Position numbers and translations under genes: made by a program. 64,000 nt of DNA. Source: an uncultured Aquitalea sp. (GTDB lineage Bacteria > Pseudomonadota > Gammaproteobacteria > Burkholderiales > Chromobacteriaceae). The stretch lies in contig NZ_CAMFLA010000006.1 of assembly GCF_945957525.1 (NCBI RefSeq), forward strand, positions 1 to 64,000. The letters are read 5' to 3'. The notes under the pieces were generated by a model. It was not told the DNA's origin and did no database searches. It saw only the letters and a list, made by a program, of their open reading frames with translations. Shown here piece after piece: positions 30,866 through 40,944 of this stretch. Position 1 is the first letter of the stretch; every line of letters starts with the position of its first letter.

Positions 30866-31267
30866 CACATGCTCCCCGAGCTAGGTCTTTTATCACTGGC
30901 CTAACCTTACGCCGCGCCCAAAGCGAATCCCATTCGCCGGACGTGGGTTTGCCGAACAACAAAATGGCTAGGCCGGCTAGCCGCTTTGGCGCGAGGAAGT
31001 AGTTCTTTCGACCGATATGAGACAAGCCCCGGTCTGGGGGAGACGGCGATTGGACAGCCCGCAGGCAGAGGCGCAAGATGAGCCACGCCCTGCCGACAGA
31101 CTGGCCGGCTTGATCCGTAATTGTTACGAAACCAGTACGTGTAATATATCCGTCATAATTGCAGCTTGTTTACATGGCACAATATTGTTGCAAGCAAATC
31201 CGGAAAGTGACGGTTTTGTGACAAAAATCAGGTTTCGTTTGAACATTGACAGCAGAAGGGATGAGCA
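30866..31267. promoter_or_regulatory. divergent promoter region between narK-type gene and H1-like gene
   Basis: 402 nt without a supported gene. A weak plus-strand promoter candidate is TTGTTA (31121) with TAATAT (31142) and a short 15-nt spacer, in an AT-rich patch unlike the flanking DNA. GTTTGCCGAA (30947-30956) is a minus-strand copy of the dispersed motif. TTGAT at 31110 looks like half an FNR site, but the second half is missing. Confidence 0.4.
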
Positions 31268-31903
31268 ATGAATGCCGCCAAGAAAATCCGTCGTTTCATT
31301 GAAGAAGGCGTGGATGCAGACCAGGTTGCCGTATTGAAAGAGTTGGCCGCCGCGCTGGAAATGGGGCGCTCATTCGATCTTGGCGCGCTGTACGAAATCG
31401 ACATGCGTTATTTCGATGTGGCGCTGGATCTGCTGAAAGACTGGCGTTTCGACCATCACATCGCCGCCCGCAGCAAGCTGCTGGAACAGTTGCTGACCGA
31501 AATCGCGCCAGACCTGCGCGTGGACACGGCCAAGACCGACAGCAAGCCGGCCCAGGCGCCTGCGGAAAAAAACAAGACCAAGAGCAAAGCCGAAGCAGCC
31601 GCCAAGCCCGCTCCGGCAGCCAAAACCCCGGCAATCGACAAAAAACCGGCTGCAGCAAAGCCGGCACCAGCCAAACCGGCAGCCCCTGTCGCCAGCAAAA
31701 CCCCGGCCGCACCGGTAGCCAAAGCACCAGCGGCTAAAGCCCCGGCAGTCAAGGCCGCGGTGGCCAAGCAGAACGCGCCGACAAAACCGACCACCGCCGC
31801 CGCCAGCAAAACCGCGCCCGCAACCAAGCAAACCGTCGCCAAGCCCGCGGCCAAACCGGCTACGCCGCCGGCCAACGCCAAAACCGGCAAGGACGCCAAG
31901 TAA
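31268..31903 (+). CDS. histone H1-like / AlgP-like Ala-Lys-Pro-rich protein
   Basis: 211 residues in two parts. Residues 1-85 are a normal mixed domain, opening M-N-A-A-K-K-I-R-R-F-I-E-E and including a repeated D-M-R-Y-F-D-V-A-type helix. Residues 86-211 are a low-complexity tail of K-P-A, A-A-K-P and K-T-P-A units, almost free of acidic and aromatic residues. Such tails are typical of bacterial H1-like proteins and Pseudomonas AlgP, which bind DNA loosely. The N-terminal domain I do not recognise. Repeat number in the tail may vary between strains. It is followed by a good terminator. Confidence 0.8.
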   Translation: MNAAKKIRRFIEEGVDADQVAVLKELAAALEMGRSFDLGALYEIDMRYFDVALDLLKDWRFDHHIAARSKLLEQLLTEIAPDLRVDTAKTDSKPAQAPAEKNKTKSKAEAAAKPAPAAKTPAIDKKPAAAKPAPAKPAAPVASKTPAAPVAKAPAAKAPAVKAAVAKQNAPTKPTTAAASKTAPATKQTVAKPAAKPATPPANAKTGKDAK

Positions 31904-31928
31904 GCCCCTCGCCAGCGCGACTGACAAG

Positions 31929-31955
31929 AGAAAGCCCGGCATCGCCGGGCTTTCT
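31929..31955. terminator. bidirectional terminator
   Basis: Stem AGAAAGCCCGGC / GCCGGGCTTTCT with an ATC loop, between the convergent H1-like and endonuclease genes. Confidence 0.85.
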
Positions 31956-31989
31956 GCTTTCTACTGATCGGCACACCGTCACAGACCGC

Positions 31990-32847
31990 TCAACCGCAGA
32001 CTTCGGCCAACCTCTCCGGCTGACTCACCAGAAAATTGCCCTCGCCCTGCAGTCTCGCGATGCGCGCATCGCGCTGGCGTTCCCATGCGTTAACCGGTTG
32101 CTGGCGGGCCCAGGCACACATCAGCTGGCGATCCTGCCCGCTCATGCGCAAGCCGTAGCGCTGGTGCATGTACAAGGTAATGCGCGCCGCCGCGCCTCGC
32201 ACTTCAGGCCGGGGTTGGGCGCGCTTGAGCTTGAAATCCACGACGGTGCGGCACTGGCCATAGACCAGCGTGGGGTTGCTGCTCCAGGCACTGTAGGGGA
32301 AATTACTGCGATCGCCGTTTACCTCGCCCACCGCCGGCACCAGATTGTTCAGATCGCCCTCCGCCAATTTGAACACGGGATCGGACTCGGCGCACTGCTT
32401 GCGACCGCCAGCTTGCCAACACTGCCGCTGATGGCCCAGCACCCAGGCCGGCACCACGTGCTCCCACTCGATGCGGGACGCACGCTCCGCATTCTTGCGC
32501 GGCGCAAAACCGCAAGACTGCCAGTCCACGGCCTTGCCGCTGTAGCGACAGCCGCAATAAAACTCTTCCTCCATGCCGGCATATAGCCGGGGCAGCACTT
32601 TCTTGGCGCCGTTGAAATCGCGATGTCCCACCGCTTTGACGCCACTGACCAACGGCGGCAACGCTACCTGACCACTCACCGCGCCGGCGGATTCCCCACC
32701 AGCGCTACCCGCCTGCTGAACCTGCTTGAGCAGGGTCTCCCCCACTTTGGCCAGCAACTTCACTTCTCTTGGCAGGGCTTGCGCGCCGCCCTGCTGGTCA
32801 CACGCCGCCAACAAGGGCAGCCACATCAACACCAGATACTTTTTCAT
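31990..32847 (-). CDS. endonuclease I family (Dns/EndA) lipoprotein-like nuclease
   Basis: Secreted or periplasmic non-specific DNase of the EndA/Dns fold, 285 residues from the ATG at 32847 (another ATG lies two codons upstream). The N-terminus is a signal peptide ending L-L-A-A-C-D, a plausible lipobox. The catalytic segment E-W-E-H-V-V-P-A-W carries the beta-beta-alpha-Me His, followed by the family's conserved D-L-N-N-L-V-P-A and N-G-D-R-S-N-F. Several cysteines around F-Y-C-G-C may form disulfides. One dispersed TTCGGCCAAC motif lies in its last codons. Vibrio Dns limits natural transformation; a similar role here is inference. Confidence 0.9.
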   Translation of the reverse strand: MKKYLVLMWLPLLAACDQQGGAQALPREVKLLAKVGETLLKQVQQAGSAGGESAGAVSGQVALPPLVSGVKAVGHRDFNGAKKVLPRLYAGMEEEFYCGCRYSGKAVDWQSCGFAPRKNAERASRIEWEHVVPAWVLGHQRQCWQAGGRKQCAESDPVFKLAEGDLNNLVPAVGEVNGDRSNFPYSAWSSNPTLVYGQCRTVVDFKLKRAQPRPEVRGAAARITLYMHQRYGLRMSGQDRQLMCAWARQQPVNAWERQRDARIARLQGEGNFLVSQPERLAEVCG

Positions 32848-33027
32848 CAACATCTAGCCGACCATGCGCGGCCGGCCCGCTCATCCAGATTCGGGAGCGG
32901 GCACTATAACGACAAGCCGGGAAAAGTCCAAACCACTACGTCATTATTTCTCGGCAACAACACGGACACATACGCCCATCAGGTTCTCCAAGACACTGAA
33001 TTACCGATACCATTTCTACCAAGATGA

Positions 33028-35859
33028 TCAGACTTGGCTGGTTTCAAGACCGGCATGAAAGCGGGTGAGCCAGTTCTCGCACTGTGCGGCGGGCATAGGT
33101 CTGGCAAACAGATAGCCCTGCCCCTGGTCCGCCCCCGCTTCGGCAAGCAAACGCGCCTGTTCACCGGTTTCCACCCCTTCGGCCACCACCGTCAACGACA
33201 GCGCGTGACCCAGCCCGACAATGGCTTCAACAATCGACAGCGCATCGCTGGCCGGCTGGATATCGGAGACGAATGAGCGATCAATCTTGATGCGGTCGAT
33301 GGGCAGTTTGCGCAGATAGGCCAGGCTGGAGTAGCCGGTGCCGAAATCGTCTATCGACACCGTGACATTGCGCTCGCGCAAGCGGTGGAATAAAGCCAGG
33401 GACGACTCGCTGGCCTCTACCAGCAGGCCCTCCGTCACCTCCAGCTCAAGCAGTTCGGGCGGCAGCCCGGTGGTATCCAGCGCGCGCAGCACGCTGTCGA
33501 ACAGTTGTCCGTGATGAATCTGGAACGGCGACACATTCACCGCCACCGGCAGCTTCGGCCAACCTGCCGCCTGCAGCCGCATCGCCTGTCGGCAAGCTTC
33601 CATCAAAACCCAGTCGCCGATTTGCACGATCAAGCCGTTGCGCTCGGCAATAGGTATGAATTTGTCCGGCCCCACCAGCCCCAGCTGCGGGTGATTCCAG
33701 CGCAACAGGGCCTCAAGACCAGTCACCTGCTGCCGCGCCAGATCCAGCTTCGGCTGGAAGTACAGCTCAAACTGCGCCTCCGCCAGCGCCCGGCGCAGGC
33801 TGTTTTCCATGGTCAAGCGCTCATCGGCGTCGTCGCCGATATTGCGGGTGAAAAACGCATGCCGATTGCGCCCCCGGTCCTTTGCCTGATACAGCGCGGC
33901 GTCAGCATGCCGCAGCAGAGATTCGAAATCGCCGGCATCGCCCGGGTACAGACTGATACCGATGCTGCAGCCGATATGCAGATCGTGGCTCTGGATGCGG
34001 AAGGGTTGTTCGAATTCGGCAATCAGCTCCTGCGCCACCCGCCCTGCGCCATCGCGGCCGCAATCCGTCAGCAGGATGACAAACTCGTCGCCGCCCAGCC
34101 GGGCAATGATGTCGGTGCCGCGGATGTGCTGCTGAAGGCGACCGGCTGCCGCGATGATGAGCTGATCGCCTGCGGAATGGCCCAGCGAATCGTTGATGGT
34201 CTTGAAATGATCAAAATCGAGAAACAGCACCGCCAACTCGCCATTGGCCTGTCCCGCCCGCTCCAACGCCAGCAAGGAACGCTCCATCAACTGGGTGCGG
34301 TTGGGCAAGGCGGTCAGCACGTCGAAATACGCCAGCCGGCGGATGTGTTCATCGGCAGCCTTGCGCGCCGAAACATCGGTGGCGGAGGCAATGAAGTTGC
34401 ACACATGGCCGTCCGCATCGCGCACCTCGGTCACGGACAGCCACTGGGTATACGTGTCGCCGCCTTGCCGCCGGGCCCAAAGTTCGCCCTGCCAGTGGCC
34501 CTCCGCCGCCAGCGCCTTTTCTATCTGCGCCAGCTTCTGCGCGCCGGCAAAATCCACGTATAGCGCCAGCAAGGGCAAGCCCAAGCACTGCTCGCCGGCA
34601 ATGCCGGTCATGTCGACAAAGGCCCGATTGACGCGCAGGATCATCAGATCCGGGTCCGTGATCATCACTGCGTCGCGTCCGTTTTCAAATACTTGCGCCG
34701 CCAGATGCAGCGCCTGCTCTCGCTCCTTGCGCTCGGTAATGTCCTGCACTGTGCCGATAATCTCGCGCGGTGCCCCCTCCGCGTCGCGTTGCAGCGAGCC
34801 CACTTCGGACAACCAGCGCCGCTGGCCGTTGTCCGGCCGCACAATCTGGTAATCCACGGAGAAGCCGCCGTTTTCCAGCAAGCCGCTGTTGATGGCGGCC
34901 AACATCGGTTCATGCTGCTCGGCCGGCACCAGCTTCAGCCACTCTTCATTACTGAAATGTACGCCTTCGCGCAAGCCGAAAATTTCGTTCAGCACCGGCG
35001 TGGATTTCCAGCTCAGATTGTCGCAGTCAGTGATGTAGCAACCAATCCGGCCAGTCTCTTGCGCCTTGCGCAGCAGGGCTTCGCTCTGTTTCAGACTGGA
35101 TTCCAGCCGGCGCGCCTCTGTCACATCGGTATGCACGCCGGCCATAAACATGGGGTTGCCCTGCCCATCGCGCACCAGACAGGAATGGCTGATCATGCTG
35201 CGCCACTCGCCATCGCGATGGCGCATGCGGTATTCCACAGTAGAGTCTTCGTGCCCATCTTCCAACAAGCGCTGGTCAGACTCGAGAAACACCGCCAGAT
35301 CATCCGGATGCACCCGGCTTTGAAATTCTTGGTGATCCGCGCCGAAAGCGCCCGGGCGGTAACCCAGCTGGGCGAGAAAAGCCGGACTGTAAAACATGCT
35401 GTCGGTTGCGGCGTCCCACTCCCAATAGGCCATGTCGGCAATCTTTAGCAATCGATCCAGCCGGGTCCAGGTCAGCGCCCATTGCTCGCGAAAGTGGCGA
35501 CGATCGCCCACGTCGATCATCACCGCCAACCAGGCTTCATCGCCATCCGGCTCCACCATGATCTGCCGCCAGCCTTCGCGACCATCCAGCAATACCCGGT
35601 GCTCCAATTGCCAGCGGGTGCGCTCCATCCGCGAACGGTTCAGCAACCCCGCCAGCGCCGGCATGTCTTCGGGATGCACGGCGCGCGTCAGACTCTCCGG
35701 CTGACGACAAACCTCCTCCGGCGAAACACCATACAAGGCAGCAAGGCTGCCCTTGGCTTCCGCTATGCGCCAGTCGCCCTTTCCGGCAGGCAGAAAACGG
35801 CAGGTGGCGAAGGCACCGCTAAACGACATTTCTGGCAACACGGCATGCTGCATCGACAT
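33028..35859 (-). CDS. multi-PAS GGDEF-EAL cyclic-di-GMP enzyme
   Basis: Large cytosolic signalling protein (about 943 residues from the ATG at 35859; an ATG at 35973 would add 38 residues without domain character). About four PAS/PAC units cover the N-terminal 500 residues. A GGDEF domain follows with an intact R-L-G-G-D-E-F and an R-G-T-D inhibitory site five residues before it. The EAL domain has intact E-A-L-L-R-W, N-V-S-P-F-Q and D-D-F-G-T-G-Y-S-S. Both synthesis and hydrolysis of c-di-GMP are therefore possible. No transmembrane segment is seen. No good Shine-Dalgarno supports either start, so the start is uncertain. Confidence 0.88.
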   Translation of the reverse strand: MSMQHAVLPEMSFSGAFATCRFLPAGKGDWRIAEAKGSLAALYGVSPEEVCRQPESLTRAVHPEDMPALAGLLNRSRMERTRWQLEHRVLLDGREGWRQIMVEPDGDEAWLAVMIDVGDRRHFREQWALTWTRLDRLLKIADMAYWEWDAATDSMFYSPAFLAQLGYRPGAFGADHQEFQSRVHPDDLAVFLESDQRLLEDGHEDSTVEYRMRHRDGEWRSMISHSCLVRDGQGNPMFMAGVHTDVTEARRLESSLKQSEALLRKAQETGRIGCYITDCDNLSWKSTPVLNEIFGLREGVHFSNEEWLKLVPAEQHEPMLAAINSGLLENGGFSVDYQIVRPDNGQRRWLSEVGSLQRDAEGAPREIIGTVQDITERKEREQALHLAAQVFENGRDAVMITDPDLMILRVNRAFVDMTGIAGEQCLGLPLLALYVDFAGAQKLAQIEKALAAEGHWQGELWARRQGGDTYTQWLSVTEVRDADGHVCNFIASATDVSARKAADEHIRRLAYFDVLTALPNRTQLMERSLLALERAGQANGELAVLFLDFDHFKTINDSLGHSAGDQLIIAAAGRLQQHIRGTDIIARLGGDEFVILLTDCGRDGAGRVAQELIAEFEQPFRIQSHDLHIGCSIGISLYPGDAGDFESLLRHADAALYQAKDRGRNRHAFFTRNIGDDADERLTMENSLRRALAEAQFELYFQPKLDLARQQVTGLEALLRWNHPQLGLVGPDKFIPIAERNGLIVQIGDWVLMEACRQAMRLQAAGWPKLPVAVNVSPFQIHHGQLFDSVLRALDTTGLPPELLELEVTEGLLVEASESSLALFHRLRERNVTVSIDDFGTGYSSLAYLRKLPIDRIKIDRSFVSDIQPASDALSIVEAIVGLGHALSLTVVAEGVETGEQARLLAEAGADQGQGYLFARPMPAAQCENWLTRFHAGLETSQV

Positions 35860-36014
35860 AAAAAACAGATCCGGCTGAGTGACAGGACAATGACAAATGC
35901 TCAGCCATGCCAACGGAAAGCACAAGCCGATTTGATCAAAATACCGCAAGCCGTGGCAAAAAAGCCCCTTCATGCCTAAGGAAATACCCCCGCAGCGTCG
36001 CCACCGTGGTCATC

Positions 36015-36110
36015 CGCCCTCTATTGCATTGCGTTCCCTTGTCGTAGTCCAGTGCCAACTGTGGCGGCGCGCCTTGTTTCAGCGATGAGACAGCTTTTTG
36101 TTGGCCGCTC
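36015..36110 (-). repeat. dispersed MITE-like element, copy D (diverged)
   Basis: Read on the minus strand it begins GAGCGGCCAACAAAAAGCTG and continues CTGAAACAAGGCGCGCCGCC, matching the first half of copies A-C. The distal half is more diverged and lacks a clear second end. It lies between the chemoreceptor stop (36133) and the GGDEF-EAL gene. Confidence 0.6.
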
Positions 36111-36132
36111 CTTGCGCCGCGACGGCATGGCG

Positions 36133-37746
36133 TCAGAAGCGGAACTGTGCCGTTGCAGCGCGCAGGCTGACCGCCTCCTTTTGCATGTCCGCCGCAGTCT
36201 GGGCGGTTTGCTGCGCCACCACCGAGGTTTCTTCCGTCATCTGGGCAATCTGCTCCACCTGCTGCGCAATCACATTGCTGGCCATGGCCTGTTCGCGGAT
36301 GGCGTTGGTGATTTCCCCTACATGGGTCATGGCCAGCGACGAGGCCTGTTCGATGTCGGCAATGGCACCGGACGCCACATCGGCATGCTGGACGCCCTGC
36401 TGCACCAGCGTCACGCTCTCCTGCATGGCAGCCGATGTTTCTCGGGATTTTTCCTGAATGGAGGCGATGACCGTGCTGATGTCCGCAGTGAGGCTGGTGG
36501 TTCTTTCGGCCAACTTGCGCACCTCGTCGGCCACCACCGCAAAGCCCCGCCCCTGCTCCCCGGCCCGCGCCGCTTCAATCGCCGCGTTCAGCGCCAGCAG
36601 ATTGGTTTGATCGGCAATATCCTTGATGCTGCCAATGGACTGGGCGATAAGTTGATTGCTTTCTTCCAGCTGACGCATCGTGCCGGCGGCTTCATCCACT
36701 GTGCCGGCAATCTGGCGGATTTCCGCCAGCGTGTGGCCGATAACGGTCTGGCCCTTTTCGGCAAACTGGCCGGACTGTACGGTTTTCTCGTTGGCGGACT
36801 CGGCGCGTTCGCCGACATGGTTGATGCTGACGGTGAGCTGCTCCACTGTGGCCGAGATGCTGGCGGCGGCTTCGCTTTCCTGCACTGAGGCGGCAGCCGC
36901 CTGATGGGCCGCGCCCGCCAGCGTATCTGCCATGGTGGAAACCGACTCTGCGGAGCGGCTTACCTGCTGCAAGGCGCCAGCCACTCTTTCTTGCAGACGG
37001 TTGAAGCCCCGGGCGATAACGCCAAGCTCATCGTTGGCGGATTGATCAAGTCGGCGCGTGAAATCGAGGTGGCTGGTGATATGCGTGATGGTTTCATCCA
37101 TGTCGCGCAACGGAAGCATGATACTGCGCCAGGTAGCCAGTCCAAACGCCAACAGCAAGGCAGCCGCCAGTGCGCCGGCCCCTAGGCTAAGTCCCAATGC
37201 GTAACGGATCTGGCTGGCGCTTTCCGTGCTCTGCCGATCGGCCCAGCTCTTGTTGTAGGCAAGATGATCGCTAATGGCGCGTGCCAACTCCTCGCCCTTG
37301 GGTGTCAGCTTGGCATCGCGCAGGGCAACGGCTTCCGGCAGCCTGCCGGCGTCCACAGACTGCATGAACTCGCCAGCCATACTGTGATAGCTCTCCAGCA
37401 GTCGCTGTTCGTTCTCCAGCAGTTTGCGGTCGCTGTCGTCGTACAGTGTCTTGCCATAGCTGGCCAGCGCGTCGCCGCTGTCCTTGTAATAACGCTCAAG
37501 CTCGTTTTTCAGCCCGGTTCTGACCGCCGGCTGATCGGCATTGACATAACGCAACATCACTACGCGCATCATCAATGACGATCGGGTGAAATTATTCAAG
37601 TCCAGCAAACCCGCCACGCTTTGCTCGGATAGCAGGGTGATGGTCGCACCCAGTCGATTCGCAGTCTGCAAGGAATACGCCGTCAAGGAAACCAGCGACA
37701 CCACGGCAACAAGAATCAGTACAGTCAGTCTTTTGGCAATGGTCAT
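36133..37746 (-). CDS. methyl-accepting chemotaxis protein with 4-helix-bundle sensor
   Basis: Chemoreceptor of 537 residues. TM1 is at about 8-26, followed by a periplasmic region of about 160 residues predicted to be helical (4HB_MCP type). TM2 is at about 185-205, then HAMP and the signalling domain. The tip [20 protein letters not shown] is complete. It has no C-terminal pentapeptide. It differs from the Cache-type receptor at 9980 in its sensor. The K-L-A-E-R codons after the tip include a TTCGGCCAAC motif copy (36505). The ligand is unknown. Confidence 0.93.
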   Translation of the reverse strand: MTIAKRLTVLILVAVVSLVSLTAYSLQTANRLGATITLLSEQSVAGLLDLNNFTRSSLMMRVVMLRYVNADQPAVRTGLKNELERYYKDSGDALASYGKTLYDDSDRKLLENEQRLLESYHSMAGEFMQSVDAGRLPEAVALRDAKLTPKGEELARAISDHLAYNKSWADRQSTESASQIRYALGLSLGAGALAAALLLAFGLATWRSIMLPLRDMDETITHITSHLDFTRRLDQSANDELGVIARGFNRLQERVAGALQQVSRSAESVSTMADTLAGAAHQAAAASVQESEAAASISATVEQLTVSINHVGERAESANEKTVQSGQFAEKGQTVIGHTLAEIRQIAGTVDEAAGTMRQLEESNQLIAQSIGSIKDIADQTNLLALNAAIEAARAGEQGRGFAVVADEVRKLAERTTSLTADISTVIASIQEKSRETSAAMQESVTLVQQGVQHADVASGAIADIEQASSLAMTHVGEITNAIREQAMASNVIAQQVEQIAQMTEETSVVAQQTAQTAADMQKEAVSLRAATAQFRF

Positions 37747-37882
37747 GCCTACCCCACATCATTCGCCATATTGCAATGCATTGAAGATTAGCAGGGGCTT
37801 CTACTGAAAGTAAGTGTGGTTTAGTAAAATTTACATGACAGTAATCAAAACCATGCCTTTACATGAAAAAGCATTTTCCGTC

Positions 37883-38674
37883 TCACTGCGTGTCTGGCTG
37901 CTGCAATATGGCACAACCATGATCCTGCACATCATCCTCGGCGGAAGCGTGATCGCCTGAAAGCAGATCAGCCCGGTCGGCCAGCAGCCAGAACCCTTCC
38001 ACGCCATCGGCAAAACGCGCCGCCGTTGCCGCCAGCGTGTAGTCGCCCATGCTTTCCAGCGCGCCGGGCAAGCCTTCGGCCAACCGCTGGAACGGGCGCA
38101 CGCCAACCAGGCTATCGCCGGCAAACCGTTGCGCGTAGTAATTGTGGCCGTTAAGTCCACCGGGCAAGGGTAACCAGCCCTGCCCCACAGGCACGGCCGC
38201 CTCGGCCCGGGTCAGTGCGGCGGCCAACTCGGGTTTGATGCAGGAGATATGAATATGCAGCTGATTCTGACTGCGGCCGCTCTGTGAATTGACCGTCAGC
38301 GACACCGCCTCGCGCGGCACTGCGCTGCCGCGCAAGCGACTCATCCAGTTGCGAGCCTCCCAGGCGGCGGTCCAATAATCGGGTGCATCCGGGTTCAACA
38401 AAGCCGGGCTTTCGATGCCGCTGACCTTGTCGGTGGGAATCAACAAATACTGCAGCGAGCCCTTGATATCTTTCAGCACGATCCAGCCGCCGCCCGGCGT
38501 TTCCGGCAGCGCCACTTGGGCGCAGGGCGCAGGCTCGCCGTTTTGACGCTCATGCGGCACGCACTGCTGACTGACGATGCGCCACAAGATATCCGGATCG
38601 GCGCGCACCGCGACCGACAGCAACAAACTCAGCACAGCCAACACACAAAAACGCAGCAAACGGGAGACTGGCAT
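37883..38674 (-). CDS. cdh: CDP-diacylglycerol pyrophosphatase (Cdh)
   Basis: Hydrolyses CDP-diacylglycerol to phosphatidate and CMP. It has 263 residues from the ATG at 38674, with AAAGG upstream. An N-terminal signal or anchor helix (about residues 6-25, ending V-R-A-D) points it to the periplasm. The HIT-like catalytic stretch Q-N-Q-L-H-I-H-I-S-C matches the family, and W-R-I-V-S-Q-Q-C-V-P near the N-terminus is typical. It stands between the chemoreceptor and the MFS gene and may be cotranscribed with the latter. Confidence 0.88.
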   Translation of the reverse strand: MPVSRLLRFCVLAVLSLLLSVAVRADPDILWRIVSQQCVPHERQNGEPAPCAQVALPETPGGGWIVLKDIKGSLQYLLIPTDKVSGIESPALLNPDAPDYWTAAWEARNWMSRLRGSAVPREAVSLTVNSQSGRSQNQLHIHISCIKPELAAALTRAEAAVPVGQGWLPLPGGLNGHNYYAQRFAGDSLVGVRPFQRLAEGLPGALESMGDYTLAATAARFADGVEGFWLLADRADLLSGDHASAEDDVQDHGCAILQQPDTQ

Positions 38675-38747
38675 CAACCGACCTTTCGTAGAGGAAGACA
38701 GCGGACCGCCATGGTAAAAACGCGACGTGCAGACGACAAGCGCGGCA

Positions 38748-39968
38748 TCAAGAAAACGACGGCAGACGCGGCAGGCGAAACTGGGAAGTCCACAAGGCCA
38801 AGCCCATCAGCCCGCCGGAAAGCAGCACCGACACCACAAAATATCCCCGCGCGCCCAGCCAGCCCATCAAGGACGAGCAAAGCAGCGGCCCCAAGGTGCC
38901 GCCAAGTGCGTAGAGCATCAACATGGAGGCGCTTACCTCCACGCGCCGGCGTGGCGGCATGGCGTCGTTGGCGATGCCGCTGAGCGTGCCGTAAAAGGTG
39001 AAAGCGATGCTGACGTACAGCAATACCAGCGGCAGCAGCAAGGCGGTATCCAGCAAGCGGGTCAGCAACAGCGACACCACCGTCACCGCCAGCGAGGTTT
39101 TGGCCAGCAAGCGCGCGCGATCGCTGCGATCTGCCCATTTGCCCATCGGCCACTGCAGCACCGGCGCGGCCAGCAAGGCCATGCCCATGAAGTCGCCGAT
39201 TTCGTGCGGGATGTAATTCAGTTCGCTCAGCATCACCGGCATCATGCTGTAAAACGCGCTGTTGAAGCAGCCGGACAGCACCGCGCCATAGAGGGCCAGC
39301 GGCGTGCGCCGCTGCAGCTGACGCATGGTGCGCAAGGCGCGGCCCACCACATTGCCGGGCGGTTGCGCCAAAAGCGCCATCGGCCGCTGGCTGGTAAGCG
39401 TGACCGGAATGATGGACAGGGCAAACAGCATGGCCACCACGATGAAAGGCCAGCCCGGCTGGGACAGCGGCAGCTTGAGCAGCCATTGCCCCATGCTGGC
39501 GCCGATGTAGCTGATGATCATGTACAGCGAGAACAACTGCCCGCGCCGCGCATTGCCCACGCTGCCGTTGAGCCAGCTTTCCACCACCATGAAGATGCCG
39601 ACGATGGCCAGGCCGTTGACAAAGCGCACCAGCGCCCACAACAAGGGCGACGCCACCAGCGCCTGACCCAGCACCACGATGCAGATTACCGCCGCCAGCG
39701 CGGCGAAGGCGCGGTGATGACCATAGCGGTGCACGATGGCGCTGCAGAAAAAACCGCCGAGGAAGAAGCCGGCGTAATAGGCCGACTGCACCAGTCCCGC
39801 CACCGCCACCGGCACGCCCTGCGCCAGCAGGCTGAGCGAGGTCTGGGTGTTGCTCAGCGCGTTGCCCACCATCAGCAAGGCGTAGGCCAGCAAAAGACTG
39901 GCCACCACCCTGAGCAGGCTGCCCCAGTCGTCTGCCTCTGCCGCCCCCGTTTGTTCTGTCATGGCCAT
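38748..39968 (-). CDS. MFS transporter, YcaD-like
   Basis: A 406-residue carrier with 12 predicted helices. It has the helix 2-3 motif region G-F-F-C-S-A-I-V-H-R-Y-G-H-H-R and the V-V-E-S-W-L-N segment typical of the YcaD/UPF0226-like branch. The substrate is unknown. A second in-frame ATG two codons later is an equally good start. GTTTGCCGAA, the dispersed motif, lies just upstream of the start (39972). Confidence 0.8.
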   Translation of the reverse strand: MAMTEQTGAAEADDWGSLLRVVASLLLAYALLMVGNALSNTQTSLSLLAQGVPVAVAGLVQSAYYAGFFLGGFFCSAIVHRYGHHRAFAALAAVICIVVLGQALVASPLLWALVRFVNGLAIVGIFMVVESWLNGSVGNARRGQLFSLYMIISYIGASMGQWLLKLPLSQPGWPFIVVAMLFALSIIPVTLTSQRPMALLAQPPGNVVGRALRTMRQLQRRTPLALYGAVLSGCFNSAFYSMMPVMLSELNYIPHEIGDFMGMALLAAPVLQWPMGKWADRSDRARLLAKTSLAVTVVSLLLTRLLDTALLLPLVLLYVSIAFTFYGTLSGIANDAMPPRRRVEVSASMLMLYALGGTLGPLLCSSLMGWLGARGYFVVSVLLSGGLMGLALWTSQFRLPRLPSFS

Positions 39969-40059
39969 CCCGTTTGCCGAAGGAAAGTCGGACGCTCAGG
40001 CTGGCGCATTTTTATCCGTCATGCCAGACCAATAACGTCAAGCCGCATTCATAACACGA

Positions 40060-40084
40060 CACGGCCCGCCTGGGGCGGGCCGTG
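40060..40084 (-). terminator. terminator downstream of proV
   Basis: An 11-bp stem CACGGCCCGCC / GGCGGGCCGTG with a TGG loop, just after the last gene of the transporter operon. There is no T run. Confidence 0.7.
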
Positions 40085-40110
40085 CGACAACCATTACGAT
40101 AACAGTCGCC

Positions 40111-40944
40111 TTATTGCAACGGCATGGCTGCTTGTTGCGACGCGCGCTTCTCCACGAAGCGCCTGACGTACTGGTCGGCCGGGCGGTTGAGGATGTCGTC
40201 CGGGCTGCCCACTTGCACCAGCTCGCCGTCCTTGAGAATAGCAATGCGGTTGCCGATGCGCAGCGCCTCGTCCAGATCGTGGGTGATGAAGACGATGGTT
40301 TTGCGCAAACCCGATTGCAATTGCAGCAGCTGATCCTGCATTTCGGTGCGGATCAACGGGTCCAGCGCGCTGAACGCCTCATCCATCAACAGGATGTCGG
40401 TGTCTGCCGCCAAGGCCCGCGCCAGGCCCACCCGCTGGCGCATGCCGCCCGACAGCTCATCCGGATACTTGTTCTCGTAACCGGCCAGGCCCACCTTGGC
40501 CAGCCAGCCGCGCGCAGCCTCCTGCGCCGCCTGTCTGGCCACGCCGCGCGTGGTGAGCGCGTAAGCGGCGTTTTCCAGCACGGTCTGGTGCGGCATCAAG
40601 CCGAAGCTCTGAAACACCATGCTGATCTTGTGCCGACGCAGCGACAGCAACTGCCGCTCGTCGTAACGCAGGATGTCCTCGCCGTCGATCAGTATCTCGC
40701 CGGCGCTGGGGTCGATCAGCCGGTTGAAATGCCGCACCAACGTCGACTTGCCCGAACCGGACAGGCCCATGATGACGAAGATTTCACCCTCTTCGATGCG
40801 CAGGCTGACATCGCTCAGGCCGACGTTGACGCCTGTCTGCGCCAGGATCTCTGCCTTGCGCTTGCCCTGACGCAACAACGCCAGCGTTTGGGCCGGCTGT
40901 TCGGCAAACACCTTGAACACGTGTTTTACTTCGATCTTGCTCAT
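40111..40944 (-). CDS. proV: betaine/quaternary-amine ABC transporter ATP-binding protein (ProV type)
   Basis: ATPase of an osmoprotectant-type importer, 277 residues. The Walker A is G-L-S-G-S-G-K-S-T, the signature [15 protein letters not shown], and the Walker [14 protein letters not shown]. The opening [12 protein letters not shown] and the R-x-G-K-R-K-A-E-I insertion are ProV-like. The short C-terminus lacks the paired CBS domains of E. coli ProV, so direct osmotic gating is less likely and a catabolic importer is more likely. Its ATG overlaps the proW stop (ATGA). Confidence 0.92.
   Translation of the reverse strand: MSKIEVKHVFKVFAEQPAQTLALLRQGKRKAEILAQTGVNVGLSDVSLRIEEGEIFVIMGLSGSGKSTLVRHFNRLIDPSAGEILIDGEDILRYDERQLLSLRRHKISMVFQSFGLMPHQTVLENAAYALTTRGVARQAAQEAARGWLAKVGLAGYENKYPDELSGGMRQRVGLARALAADTDILLMDEAFSALDPLIRTEMQDQLLQLQSGLRKTIVFITHDLDEALRIGNRIAILKDGELVQVGSPDDILNRPADQYVRRFVEKRASQQAAMPLQ

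Noticed and set aside
31110-31123. FNR-type box upstream of the narK pair
   Set aside because: Only one half-site (TTGAT) fits. The second half after the 4-nt spacer does not match ATCAA.
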